Below are positions 23,228 through 48,141 of a DNA stretch of 64,000 nt, piece after piece. The stretch's first letter is position 1; each line of letters begins with the position of its first letter. Made by a program: the position numbers and the translations under genes. This DNA is from Sesamum alatum (lineage: Eukaryota; Streptophyta; Magnoliopsida; Lamiales; Pedaliaceae): positions 37,036,466-37,100,465 of the forward strand of contig JACGWO010000003.1 of NCBI GenBank assembly GCA_034509735.1. The letters are read 5' to 3'. Under the pieces are notes generated by a model. It did no database searches, was not told where the DNA came from, and worked only from the letters and a program-made list of their open reading frames with translations.

Positions 23228-23300
23228 CGCGCCAGGTAGGGGTCGAACCTACGACTTTCTGCTTAGGAAACAGACGCTCTATCCACTGAGCTACAGGCGC
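23228..23300 (-). tRNA. tRNA-Arg (anticodon CCU)
   Basis: On the minus strand the cloverleaf starts GCGCCTGTAGCTCAGTGG (acceptor and D arm). The anticodon arm has loop TTCCTAA with anticodon CCT (CCU, reading AGG). The T arm is GTAGG-TTCGACC-CCTAC. The 3' acceptor strand is CTGGCGC with discriminator G. There is one T-T mismatch at pair 6-67. It has no intron. A TTTTT Pol III terminator lies just downstream (complement of about 23211-23215). It lies about 200 bp past the stop of the carboxypeptidase gene, on the opposite strand. Confidence 0.95.
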
Positions 23301-24146
23301 TTTCATTCTTCCATGTAGTAATTAATTATTTCTCATATGTATCCTCTCAGTCACCCACAACGAAACCGTAGACCACCGTTACCTTGTTCTCTATTGGCTC
23401 AGACATGATGGAAAATAAATTAAGTTCCTTTTTGAACTGAGATCAGAAAATCTTACTCCAACATTTAACAAACTTGATGGTTTCCAGAAAAGTTGCCCAA
23501 AAGACCCATGGGAAGGGACAATCTGCCTCATTTAATGCTCAAAGAATCCTGAAAGAGAACCGTAGGGATGGGAGTGGGGGAGATGTACTAACAGAAGCGC
23601 ATTCAGAAATCTATCTATCTATATTAGAAGGAAACGTAATCGTTTCTTGTACAACCTCATCCATCCCCTATACTTTACACAAAACATTAAGGATACAAAG
23701 AAAACAAGGGGATTGAAAATTCCCAAGGAAAAATGACAAAATGAACAGTACTCATCGGATAATATTGATGACCTAACTATACCCACTTTACAACCTCGTA
23801 CAAAAATCCGTTATGATAAAATTACACAAGGACATTTTCAGATTTTCCGACTACTTCAAAGCAGGTAAAATTGGGAATATCATAACAAGTGCAAGAACTG
23901 ATGACTACAAAAAGAAAACAACATACATCTAACAATGGAGGCTCGCCTTCCCAAAAAGAAGGTAAAACAATGATAGTAACAGAAAGACCACCAGATCCTT
24001 TGATGAAGGGGAGATGAGCATCAAATGGTTTTGTTCCTCTTTGCTGCCTCGTATTTTCATAGTCAAGTTTCAACATCCACACTTCAAGATTTTCCCCTTC
24101 TCATTGTGGCGTTGAGGTTGGCATTATCAGATGATTGCAGTTCGCC
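23301..24146. other. Spacer and presumed 3' untranslated region of the UBP12-type gene
   Basis: No separate gene. Open frames here are short and match nothing. Because the UBP12-type gene ends at 24147 on the minus strand, much of 23600-24146 is likely its 3' untranslated region. Confidence 0.5.
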
Positions 24147-36955
<12,809 letters not shown>

Positions 36956-37062
36956 GGCTGGAGAGATTACAGCCGCCCGATCGATAAAACACAGAAGAGA
37001 GATTAATGTAGTCTGAGAGAGAGAGAGAGGAGGAGAGAGAAAGCGGGAGTTAAGAGAGAGAA

Positions 37063-38819
37063 AGATATATGGGATACTGCCTAGTGGGGGGTTTTCCGAG
37101 TGCGCTGGTTTTCGATGAGGAGGATTTGGGTATTACAGGAAAATTAAGGGGTAAAGTGGGGATTGTGAAATAAGCAGAAGGGCTGTCGTCGGAAACATCC
37201 ACGCGATTCTCAAACATCCAACGGAATAACGACACGTAGAGGAGAAATAGCTGCCTGGGCCGTTTTGGTCTTTTCACCTTCAAACCTTGGAGTGCTCGAA
37301 TGTGTAAGCACACCCATCAACCGACATATGTTTTTTTATTTTTTCTCTTTTCTTTTTTTCCGTACAATTGTTTCTTCCTTTTATCTTTTCCTCTTTTTCA
37401 TCTTAGAACTATTTAGTATCCATCTATTTATCTATATATACGCACATACTATCAATTCAGATATATTTATTTATATTTTGTCTATCTATATTAATATAAA
37501 AAAAAATATTTTTATTCAATTAAGAGCAATTACTTACATCATAAAATATAAAATATTATCTGTTATATACACGCAAAAACGACGTGTCACGCCTGTTAGT
37601 TAATAATTGAGAACACCCTTTTAGTGTTTTTTTTACTGTATGCAACTTTTATTTTTTATTTATTTTTATTTTTCTTTCTCTTTTCAATTTTAATGTCTAT
37701 TTTGTTTTTTCTTTTCAATAATTTCTCATATTTGTTTATTTTTTATTTATCTAAATAATATATAATTTAAAATAATAATTAATTTTATAAATTTAAAACT
37801 ATTCGCACACATATTTTATTGTGCCACATATATTAATTATGAAATAAGGGTTTAGTTTACCTTGGAAGCTCTAAATAGGCCTTGTTTGGCGCCTTTTATT
37901 CACGTTTTTAGTACCAAATAAACATTTATTAGTTCTCATTGATGAATCTAAATTTTAAAGAAAAATTTGGGAGAAAATTTTTCATATAACTTCATATTAG
38001 AAAATTTCGAAATATATCAATTCGTAGAAAAACATAGTTTAGCACTGAAATACTTAAAACACTTTAAATTTTAAATTATCCAAACAAGTTTAAAGAATTT
38101 GTTATTAAGAATTTGAAATCTATGATCGTAAATCAACAAATCCAAATATAACCTTAAATTTGAAAAAAAAAATTATATATTTTCATGTTAGAATCGATTG
38201 GTCGACTTATCGTTTGTGAAATCTTTCGATGCGCATAAACAAACAATTCCAAATTACGGATTTGAACAAAACTTGCGGAGTTGTCGGACTCCCTAGTCAT
38301 CTCATCTCCGTAGTACTATTGACTATGATTCTCAAACGTCTTCAGTGGAATAGAATTACACGTAAATTATTAGTTCTTCAAGTACTATTTATCAGTTTGT
38401 AACAAATGCATAAATGTCTGGCATACACGATTCTGCAACATTGATTTACCAAAACCAGCTCTATCATCTACTTTCCTATACGCGATTTTAATTCGCTAAA
38501 GCATATTTGCACAACTATAATATCTACAGTAAAATACAGGAGATGGTTAGAATTCGTTTTCTCTATTTTTTGCGTAAAAATTCCAATTTATCATCGATTG
38601 ATGGATGTTCTGCTTTCTATATTATGGAGATTTTAACTTTTACAAGTCAACCCTCTACATAAATGATGGGGAAAAAGCACAGTACATGAAGAAGTGTTAG
38701 GTGGTTGTTTGAAGTATATACAACTCTCAGGCAAACTACCTTCGAAGTGTACAACGCAGTTGTCAGAAATTCTTCTCACGCTGGATTTTTGGAGTGCTCC
38801 GGCTAGCAATTTTTGTCGT
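37063..38819. other. Spacer between the UBP12-type gene and the rhomboid gene
   Basis: This contains the promoter side of the UBP12-type gene, a short Helitron (37485-37599, listed separately) and very AT-rich DNA to about 38640. The last 180 bases are probably 3' untranslated region of the rhomboid gene. No other gene was seen. Confidence 0.45.
37485..37599 (+). mobile_element. Short Helitron remnant
   Basis: It starts TCTATATTAATATAAAAA after A (37484). It ends with the hairpin ACACGcaaaaacgaCGTGT and TTAG (37596-37599), followed by T. The ends and inner motifs ('attacttacatca') match the Helitron copies at 6121-6773. The last four bases, TTAG instead of CTAG, show decay. Confidence 0.55.
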
Positions 38820-41800
38820 CTATCCCTGATATAATGAAGATCTCAGAACTCAATCAAAAGGTATAGGTTAGTGCAGAATGGTGAGAGTGAGATGAATACC
38901 TGCTGGCTCATAAGTATTTCCACTGCAACATTTAGATCTCCGTCAGCAGCTGCGATTGCTACTTCTACTTGTGTCTGGGAAAACAAAAATCAAAGTAACG
39001 CCTCAGTGTTGATCTGCAGTAGTAAGCTAAGATGCGTTAGAGGTTCTTTTTACCTTATCAAAACCCATTGCAACGAGTTTCTTAACTTCCTCTTCAGATG
39101 CAACGGCACCCTACATTAGAAGACAATTTACAAACCTGATAGAGAAAATCAAAGGAATACAAGACAGAATAAATTCAAACTAATTATAAGATATCTCAAC
39201 CTGATTGCTTTGCGTTCTGGTAGGGGCCATTGCACTATTTAGTACAGACGGCCTGAAAAGCAGAAGTAAACTAGGTGTGAAACCATCAATCAAACTGCAC
39301 TTATTTGAAGTCAGAAACTTCAGTTGGATATTCATATCAGCCTGTCACTTGAATCTAATGAACTGTATAATATTGATCTTTCTTGATACTGGTAGTGCAA
39401 TGATAGGAAACTGAGTGCTTAAAATAATTGAAGGTCCAGGGGCACTTACGACTGCCCTGCTGCAATGAAGATAAAACAGAGAGAAACTACAACTTCGATT
39501 GAAGCTTCCAAGAATCGATGAAGAAGCACTTATTCCATTCAATATTGCAAGGATTGCCAGGCAGCCAAACAAAGACATACTAGCAAACTAGAGATGAAAG
39601 AGATTAAATTTATTTGATTAACATTTTCGCGAACATACCTCCCATCAAAGATCCGCTGCCCTCCCCCAATTGTTGCAGGATGTGATGCCTGATCCAGGTT
39701 GTCAACATCATCCAGAAGTCTAGTCTGTAAACCAGAATCAGATACTGCAGTTGAAGCTGCTTGATTTGTAACAGAACCAAGTGTCCTTCCTCTCCCGGGG
39801 AATCTATCACTGTTTGTTCCAGTCTGCATGCAGTGAGCAGTAGATTTGCTCAGCAAAAATTAACTGGGTACAGTAACTCTTTAAGCTGAATTCTCTTATA
39901 CTTAATTTTGTCTCTTCAAAGTATTAACTATTCAAAGAATCATGTAACTTCCCCATAATTCAGCCAAATAAAGCAGCCAGTACTTGAATATCTTTAACAA
40001 CATTTAGGTCATGCAACAAGATGATATAATTCATGTACAAACATTTGGTTAAAACAGAAAAATCAGTCAAGAAAACCACTTTCGATAAAAGCCATATATA
40101 AAATAAATGAGTAAAATTTATTTTGTACCTGAGTTAGTCACCAGTGTAAATTTAGTACCTGATTATTTACAAATGACTCAATGAGTACCCGAGTTCGCTA
40201 TTAAGATCACTTTGGTACCCAATTAATATTTCCTTTTCTTATGTTACTGACCATTTTATCCTTAGATATTAAAATATGTAAAATAAATACACCAAAAAAA
40301 GTTTGGCTAAATATTTATCAACCTATCCTGTCCTCATTTTGACTATTTTACTTTCATGTTGATATTTAGTTATCAAGATTATTATATTTTTATTATTTTG
40401 ATATTTTCTACTATTTCTATTTATCTATGTTTATTAAAAACTAATTATTAAAGAACCTATATTAATAGTCAAATCCACTCAACTTTATTCATCGTTGAAG
40501 GTATTCGTTTGCATTTAATCGAGATATTAAATTTTGATTGCAAAAGTTTAAATTTAGATTCAAGTGTTTAAATTTTAGATTATAAAGTTTCAAACGTCAG
40601 GCAAATTGAATTTCTCTGAGGTTGCAATGCTAAATTTTACCTTTAATATAGTTAATTACAAGTAATGATTTATCTTACAAATATTGAAAAAAACAATTAG
40701 TGGAAGTGAGGAATGTAACGAAATAATGAAAATATTATTACCATGTATAATAATCAAATGTAAAAAATGCAATTTCAAAGATAAGGACAAAATATATTGA
40801 TTGAAATTTATGAAAAATTCTCTTTGGGTATAGTTATTATTTATTTAATATATAAGGGTAAAATGGTCATTAAATAAAAACATAATAGAAATATAAATGA
40901 AAAACATCTGTAGGTACCAAAGTGATTCAATGGTGAAACTCGGGTATCAATTAAACCATTTATAACTAATGGAGTACCAAACTCGGGTACCGATATAAAT
41001 TTAAGCTAAAATAAATGCATACAGCTGACCACAATAATTTTTCTCAAGGAGTTCGAAGCAATACAAATTTCAGTACATGGATGAAATTAGCACAATATCT
41101 AAAATTTTCTTTAACACTTTCCAGATTCTCATTGCATTTTCTTTTCTTTCATTTCTTATCCTCCTTTGAACTAATCTGATCTTGTAAATTTGATTAACCT
41201 CAAACCCATTTCTCCCCCACCCACAAAAGAAAAGGAAACCGGAAAGATGAAAAAAGGAATATCTGCAAAGTTGTACCTGAACAGGACTTTCTCTTTGTGG
41301 CATCCAAGAAGACAAATTCCTCCACATATTTCCAGAAAGTAATCCACTTCAGCGGAAATAGCAAGGATACAGACATAAATCAAAAGTTCCAAGGTCAACA
41401 TAGTGACTCATTGACATAGTACAAAACAAATATACAGAATCTACCTTGAAGTGGTGGTTTCATTTGTATATGTGGGAATGTGGCCAGAAGTATTGCTGCC
41501 AGTGCACATTATAAATTTAGGTCTCCTCACACAGGTAGACTGCACAAAGATGAAAAATGTTTCAAACTTGAGATGCATGTAAAACTAAAAAGATCCACGA
41601 AATATAATTATGCAGAATTGGAAGAATCAATTAAAGTAGGAGGTGTCAGAGTAAATGCAAGATATAGGGGCGGAGATTCCATCATGGATCTATTAAGCAG
41701 GTTTCTCAGCTTTCCTACTTTTGCCCCCTATAGGCTATGCTCAGATTTGACCAAGATATCTCTGCTTTCTATAATAATTTCCAAAATACACTTTAGTCAA

Positions 41801-44800
41801 TTGCTTTACACTATTCCTAATTTTCGGTATCATAATCATTTTTTTCCCCACCCTTCTGGGAAAATTCTCCTAAAAGCCTTAATCAGGGATTTGCTGCATT
41901 TGTATAGTAATTATACTGCACTTAAAAATTCTTGTTCAAAACGTTTTCACATTGGTAGAATGCTTAAGACTACATCAATTCCCACTGACTGTATCCCGCA
42001 GCCAATCTATGACTAAAAAACTCGGTTGGTCATAGCTCCTCCCAACTTTGCACGGTGCTTACAGAAGTCAAAACATATTCTCAAGAAATGGCTCACCAAA
42101 GTCAGAACACCCCCCACCCCCAAAGAAAAAAAAAAAGGACGAAGAGGACACACACAAACACACACACAATGGTGCATGTTCCTCAACCCATCAGCCTGCA
42201 CCCAACCCAACAAAAGAGAAAGGGAGGTAAAGCCATTGTAGCATGGACCGAGAGATGGATCTTAAGAGTGCCTATTTCATATATTTTATGTGCAGAAAAA
42301 TTCAAATGTTGAAGCCCATCCCGAATGGCCGCGACATCTCTATTACATACCAAACAAATATTGTAATCAAAAGCCACAATTTTTTGGAAATAAATTATTT
42401 TTCATGAACCAGAACACAAAGTTTACATTTCAATATCAGAACAGACCAAAAGTTTAGCAAATTTTATGTTCCTGGCTACTCTTACCAGAGCATAATATGC
42501 TCAAATCCTTCAAACAGGAGGTTATGAAAAAAAGAGCTAATGTAACCTGCAACTAATTTTCTAGTTACACTTACAAGCCAAGAGGATGATTCAATGGATG
42601 AATAGAAGGACGCCCCAGGAATCAAGACGTTAAATAGACCAAAAGTATCTGGTACCAATAAAAGAGAATAACAATGTTTAACACTGACCAAAAGTGAAAA
42701 GAAAAGCGAATTTGGACACAGGTGTATATATCTAACAAGAGTTGGATAACATACATGCATATCCCGACAAAATACCACATAGGTGGCCAAGCAATGAGAC
42801 ATTTGTCATAAGAAGCTGAAACACCGCTAACAATATCCATACATACCTGAGATTTGTAAGAAAAGTGTCAAACACGGATATTAAGGAAAAACCTTTAGCC
42901 AAAAGCAAGCAAAGCATTCATATATAAGGAAACTGACCATTTTGCAGGCACGTTAAACAGTCCAAAGAAACTGCGGATCAAGAGAAATTTGATGAGTGCC
43001 CCATTTATGTTAGCTAAATATATCAGATGCATCATAAAATGTCAATCAAATAGTAGGGAACAAATACCCCATCAGTCCTAAGCTTATTGATCCTATTTTC
43101 TTTTTCGGATGTCCCAAATTAGGTTCCATTTCCTAAAATATGAACTTTTTTCCAGTATTATCGAATCAATTGAAGTAACAATGTGGTAACACTAACTTTC
43201 AACCACTTCTTTTGAGGGCTATAGTGCATAAAACCGCGAACTCTTCACTTTTCAAGTCAACTCTCGTATGAACCTCCATGTATGAAATATAGATGGGTCA
43301 TATATTATGACCTAAGTTTCACAGTGCAACAGATAAATAGAAATTGAAATGCCGGGTAACGTAATACTATTCAGTAACCAATCAGCAAAACAAACCTTCG
43401 AGATTGGACTCTGCTAAGACTTGTCTCTATCACAATCATAGAGAACAAGATCCCTGAGAAACCTATTGAACATTGATTCATGAGAGACTGATCAGGATGA
43501 AAAGGATTATGAGCTACCACTAATGCCATAATTAGGTGAAGTATGGCATTGCTTGTGCCCAGTAGAATTGTTATGTACAACAAGCGGATGGATCCCATAA
43601 TTCTTTCCAGCTCAGAGCCCATGGGAACCAGTGCCAACATGTTGAAGAGAACATGCAGTAAAGAACCATGAAAAACAATAGCTGTGTAAGCCCTGTAAAC
43701 TGCAGAAGAAGGGAAAAAGAAAAATAAGCACAAGAAAAGAGAAATAAATGCCAATACTATTAGCAGAAATTTTCTTTATAAAGTCTTCAGCATGATTCCG
43801 CACATGAAGGATGGGCAAGCCAACATTAAGATGATTTCTTGATCAGCCAGGAACTGAATTTACCACCAAGAATCTATTAGTCTCAATACTATTCTCAACT
43901 GAAGATCAATCCCTTTCTATCCCACAAAATATGTTATACTTTTCAAACCAATAACAACAATATTTAAAATAAATACAAACTTATTCATATATATATATAT
44001 ATATATAAAATAAATAAATTTAAAAAAAAAAAGAAAAAGAAAAAGAGCACTGAGGAAATGACATTACTAAAAAAGAAGGAAAGAAAGAAAGAGACTTTGG
44101 CAAGCAAACATATTGATTATTGCATTTAGACCATTTGGATTGTTAACACAACATTAAAACATGATGCAAGTTTTCAACTAACTAGATCAACAAAGTAAAT
44201 TCATATCCCGAGAACCACAAAGAGATTTGGCTATTCAAATTGGGGCCAGAGTTAATCCAAATCCACAAACAAGCCTAATCAAAATTACTTGTTATATGGT
44301 GCAGAAAACCCTGTAATTACAAAGAGGTCACGCACAGAAGCAAATTCCTAGCTTGCATCTGCACTTGTACACCGAAACATAAAAAATTTCTGTCCTGAAA
44401 CTTTCAGTAAAATTTCCGAAAAACTAAACTCAGAAGTTTGTCAACGACCAATCCCACCAATTATTACTGCAGAAGGCCTCTGTCTGCTGAATTTTTCAGT
44501 TAACTTTAATCCTGAATAACGCAACATTGTCACGAGAATGAGACATCACTCTTGGTCCAAACCTTCAGGTGAAAATCTTATCCCACCAATCTACAACAAC
44601 CCTTCATCTTTAATTCATGAAACAGACAACAGAAATCATAATTGATAATACTTATCCTATTTCCATCTTCATCACCAAAGCCCCTTTTTCAGCAGTTGAA
44701 ATACTACGAATGGCAGTTTTTAGATTCAGTTGGTAAGTTTTCATACTTACCAACTGAATCACTAAATTAAATATAGAACACAATGTAGATGATGAGAAGG

Positions 44801-45978
44801 AAAGCTTTATTACCTAATATAAAATGAGAACAGGGTTCAACTTAGCATTCTACCAAACTATAGGTCCACAGCATTTCAATCAACCTAGCTGTTTGTATTT
44901 CATTATTATTTGAAATTCATATTCTTTAAATTTCCAGATGATGCATGGTACACTTGGTTTTTGCGAAAAGGAAATTTGAAATAATGGAAGGTCCTTTTTG
45001 CCTAATGTTTGCTCTTTTCCTTGAAATATATGACTTATTTAAAATATCCTTTAAACAAATAAGACCATGAGCCCATAAAAGTCCCTATTTTTTGATAAGA
45101 TGCACGAACAACCAACATAACCAAGCCTAACAAATACTCAAAATATACCCTCACCCACAATTTGCATCTTTGCAAATTGAACACTCTCTTATAAGTAAAT
45201 AAAACAATACAAATCCAGGCTGAAAGCCTTGACTAATGATGTGGAGAGTAAATAGCACGTATTTCTACAACAAAATGCAGCACATTCCATGTCCCTGTTA
45301 GGAAGAATAAATTACCCTGAAAGTGTGAAACAACAGCCGAAGGCAAGAAGCATACTTCAACAAAGGAGTCATACCCAACGAACAGACAAACCAAGTAAAT
45401 GATTCCACAAACAATCACTATTGCCGATGTAACGAAAGGAATGGCTTCCCACCATTGGTTTATCCTAGTTGGCAAGCCTGCCTATACAAACAATTAAAAC
45501 AACTCAAACTCCATTACTATATAAAGCAGATTACCACATAACAGCACGATAAACACTTAAAGCGACCCACATGACTGAAATTAGAGCTCACAATTGTACT
45601 CAATGACTAGTAAAAAACGAGTAGAACAACACCATTTCCGGATGTTATGAAAAACAGAATCAAATAAACAAGACTACTACATAAAAACCCAACATCAAAA
45701 TTGTCCTGAAAAGAGAGCTTTCTTTTCCGAAGTGGCATGAAATGTAGCTAAAGACTACAGTATGTATTATATCTCGTAATTTTGTTGAAGTAGATCGCAA
45801 ATTTCCTTATCAATCACTTGGTATTAATTCCGATTCAACTGACTTAAACCCTGGAAATTTAGAAACCCTAGTTGCACATTGCCAAGTAGTTACACGCAGA
45901 TGAGTGTGTAATATGCATTTCATGGAGCAGGGAGGTGAGAAGAAGAGTTGGTACCTCGGACACAATGTTTGATCTCAT
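38820..45978 (-). CDS. RBL15: Rhomboid-like protease with C-terminal UBA domain (RBL15 type)
   Basis: Thirteen exons on the minus strand: 45955-45978, 45316-45481, 43396-43699, 42938-42970, 42755-42846, 42575-42648, 41445-41539, 41277-41346, 39639-39823, 39201-39252, 39054-39110, 38900-38974 and 38820-38825. The phases join without a break and give 410 aa, close to Arabidopsis RBL15. Rhomboid membrane core: the active Ser is in GFSG (S145) and the His in GHLCG (H197), both present, with hydrophobic segments at about 20-45, 70-90, 102-125, 143-156 and 178-206. The UBA domain (about 366-409) reads SEEEVKKLVAMGFDKTQVEV. The last exon is only six bases (GGATAG). Without that splice the protein would read on about 18 residues to a TGA. 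Substrates of plant RBL15 are not known; a Golgi/ER quality-control role through ubiquitin binding is inference. Intron 8 holds a 0.9-kb transposon. Confidence 0.9.
40110..41007. mobile_element. Mutator-like non-autonomous element in an RBL15 intron
   Basis: The flanks carry the direct repeat AAAATAAATG at 40100-40109 and 41008-41017. Inside, the left end (agtaaaatttattttgtacc) and the inverse of the right end (agcttaaatttatatcggta) match. The inverted similarity continues over about 150 bp, with shared blocks such as 'atcactttggtacc' and 'gaccattttatcc'/'gaccattttaccc'. A 9-10-bp target duplication fits the Mutator superfamily. The 898-bp element has no transposase frame. Its core is AT-rich. 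Confidence 0.75.
42152..42173. repeat. (CA)n microsatellite in an RBL15 intron
   Basis: A short interrupted run of CA/ACAC units on the plus strand between exons 42575-42648 and 41445-41539. Confidence 0.8.
43986..44007. repeat. (AT)n microsatellite in RBL15 intron 2
   Basis: Roughly ten AT units followed by an A-rich stretch. The intron (43700-45315) is the longest of the gene and otherwise shows no structure. Confidence 0.85.
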
Positions 45979-46169
45979 CTGATCTCGCTGCGGATATCAA
46001 TCTTCGAGAACTCTCGCTGCCAAGGTTTTTCAGATTCTGATTCGGAAACTCCAGAGAGATGTTTTTTATGTTATGATCGGGTCGGGTATTCAATATGCGG
46101 GTACGGGTTTGTTGCTATTCTTCTGCCTAACGACTAACGTATCTTTGGTGTCTTTTTCCGAAATAAATA

Positions 46170-46445
46170 ATTTCGGATTATTCCCCTGATCTATATTGAA
46201 TTTGTATAAATCATCCTATCTTTTGCGAAATTATAAAAACTATTCATGTCAGTCAAAAAAATATTGTTAGTTCTAGTAATGATGTTGGCGTTCTTAAGAA
46301 GTGTATGTATAATTTTTCAAAAAGCATAAATAATTTGTGTAAATGATATCGATATTTCTAATGAATATATGTATAATTTTTCAAAAAAAAAGATAATTTC
46401 TTTAAATAAACCAGAGGTTAGGAGTATTGATGCAATTATCCCAAA
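46170..46445. mobile_element. Decayed MITE-like element (family B), upstream of RBL15
   Basis: The right end read in reverse (gggataattgcatcaatac, then cctaacctctggtttattt) resembles the left end of the element at 12168 (aattatatttacacctctaa and ctatggtctgttt). The left end (ggattattcccctgatc) pairs loosely with it. The copy lies about 190 bp upstream of the RBL15 start. The ends are approximate. Confidence 0.45.
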
Positions 46446-46616
46446 TAATTTTCATTCTCTAAGAACAACGAAAACAAATTTGTCAATACATGCTTCTGTG
46501 TACTTCAGTCAAAATACTTCTTAAACTTTTTTTGAGGAACCTTAATTATTACTATAAATATTCATATATTAAAAATTGTTACGTAATTCTATCAATTGCC
46601 TGTATATATTTATCTA

Positions 46617-47233
46617 TCTATACTATATATAATCGAAAATGGGTGAATTGGTGTCTCAATTATTTTGACATGTTAAATTTATTATTTAACTTAATTTATT
46701 AACTTCCCATCCACCTACTCTTCAAAATCCCCACCCCACTATCTCCAACTATAAAATTACCTTTGTAAATATTTAATGTTAGCTATTTTTATATTTTTTT
46801 CTCTTTCAAAATTATATATGTTTATCTCAGTTATTTTTATATTGTTGTTTTGGCTTAACATTTATTTAATCTCTCATTTCAATATTATATTTATTTTGCT
46901 TTATTTATAAAAAAATCAATTAAATATTTTTACAGACACATTAAGTGTGCCACGTACCCAAGGTGCTTTATTATTAGGTAAAGAGCCTTTAGAATCATCA
47001 AGGTTTGGTCTGTCATTTTATCTGTTTAAGTTTTTTTTAATATTATTTCACTATTCTTTTACTCTTCTCTCTTTTTAACTTTCACGTATTTTTAACTCCT
47101 TATAACTTCTTTCTTATTATTCTTTTTAACAATTTTAATTTATTTAATAAAAAATACATTGTTAAAAATAACAAATGACTTAACATTTTTTAATTAATTG
47201 TGCACGTTCATTTGATTGGGCCACACATACTAG
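46617..47233 (+). mobile_element. Helitron-like segment between RBL15 and the methyltransferase gene
   Basis: It begins TCTATACTATATATAATCG after an A (46616) and ends near CTAG (47230-47233) followed by T, with a GTGCAC...CCACAC stretch just before. A second possible hairpin/end (ACAC-atta-a-GTGT, then 'gccacgtaccc') lies at about 46935-46960, so the segment may be two nested copies. The hairpins are weaker than in the 6.1-6.8 kb copies. Confidence 0.4.
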
Positions 47234-47701
47234 TTTTATTGTACATGGATCAAATATATTTATATTTACTTCTTTCAATCATTAATCTAATATAAATATT
47301 TTATTCAATTATTGTGTTAATGTAGTAACAGTATATGATAAATAAAGTTTCATATGACACTATTAGCCGGACAGAGAATTACATGATATGCACGTTTGTA
47401 GTAAATATTTAAGTCCAAAATGATAAACACTTATCTCTGAAGTGCATTAGTCTAACAAACATACTTTCCTGTATATAAATCTCCCCTGCTTAAAGATATT
47501 GTATTCAAACCCTAGGCGTATCCGTGTGTGTGGAGAAAAAACAAAGCAAAAAAGAAAAGACAGACTGCTAGGAAGTGTTTTCAAACTAGGGTACAAGCCA
47601 CAATGTTTTGTATTGTAATAATCAAGTATAGCTTTAGTTCTGATCCCTTTTACCGCAACCAAAAACAAAATGTGAGGCCTTTCGTTTCCCTCTACCTCAA
47701 G

Positions 47702-47887
47702 TTAGCGGTACTCTTGAAGCATCGTAGAATTATCGATAGCTCGATCCAACTCTGAGTAGGTTTGAGCTGAAACAGCATCAATCACACCCTTGGAGACAAA
47801 ACTTGATTCCAGAGTAACCTTCAAATGAGCTGCAAAGCAATTCTTAGCTAGTTCAAGGGATTGGCTTAATCCGTTGAGGTTTGACAT
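47702..47887 (-). CDS. Unrecognised small reading frame, possible terminal exon
   Basis: An open frame of 61 codons with coding-like composition (MSNLNGLSQSLELAKNCFAA... ending TMLQEYR). It is preceded on the minus strand by a polypyrimidine stretch and TTTTGTAG at about 47897-47903, so it could be a last exon in the frame FVVMSNLNG. I recognise no family. It lies about 250 bases downstream of the methyltransferase stop, on the same strand, so it may be an alternative 3' exon of that gene, a small gene, or chance. Confidence 0.25.
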   Translation of the reverse strand: MSNLNGLSQSLELAKNCFAAHLKVTLESSFVSKGVIDAVSAQTYSELDRAIDNSTMLQEYR

Positions 47888-48141
47888 AACAACGAACTAC
47901 AAAAGTTTGCCAAAGAAATGGACATGACAAATTGACAATGAGTCACGTTGGATGGGGGAGGAGGGTGGGGAAACGAAATAAATATAAGAAACAGTATGAA
48001 CTTTGACTAGGAAGCTTATCCTAGATTCAGTCATATAACAACTACTACAGCCTTTCAGATAAAATGTAGGCTCTCGGTTGTTAGAGCTAGACAGCAATTG
48101 ATTCGACTTACACATTTGTGATATCCAGAAGCATAAAGGCA

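Noticed and set aside
39449..39458. Extra mini-exon (GGCAGTC flanked by CAG and GTAAGT) in RBL15
   Set aside because: Including it puts the next exon into a frame that stops at once. Joining 39639 directly to 39252 keeps the frame.
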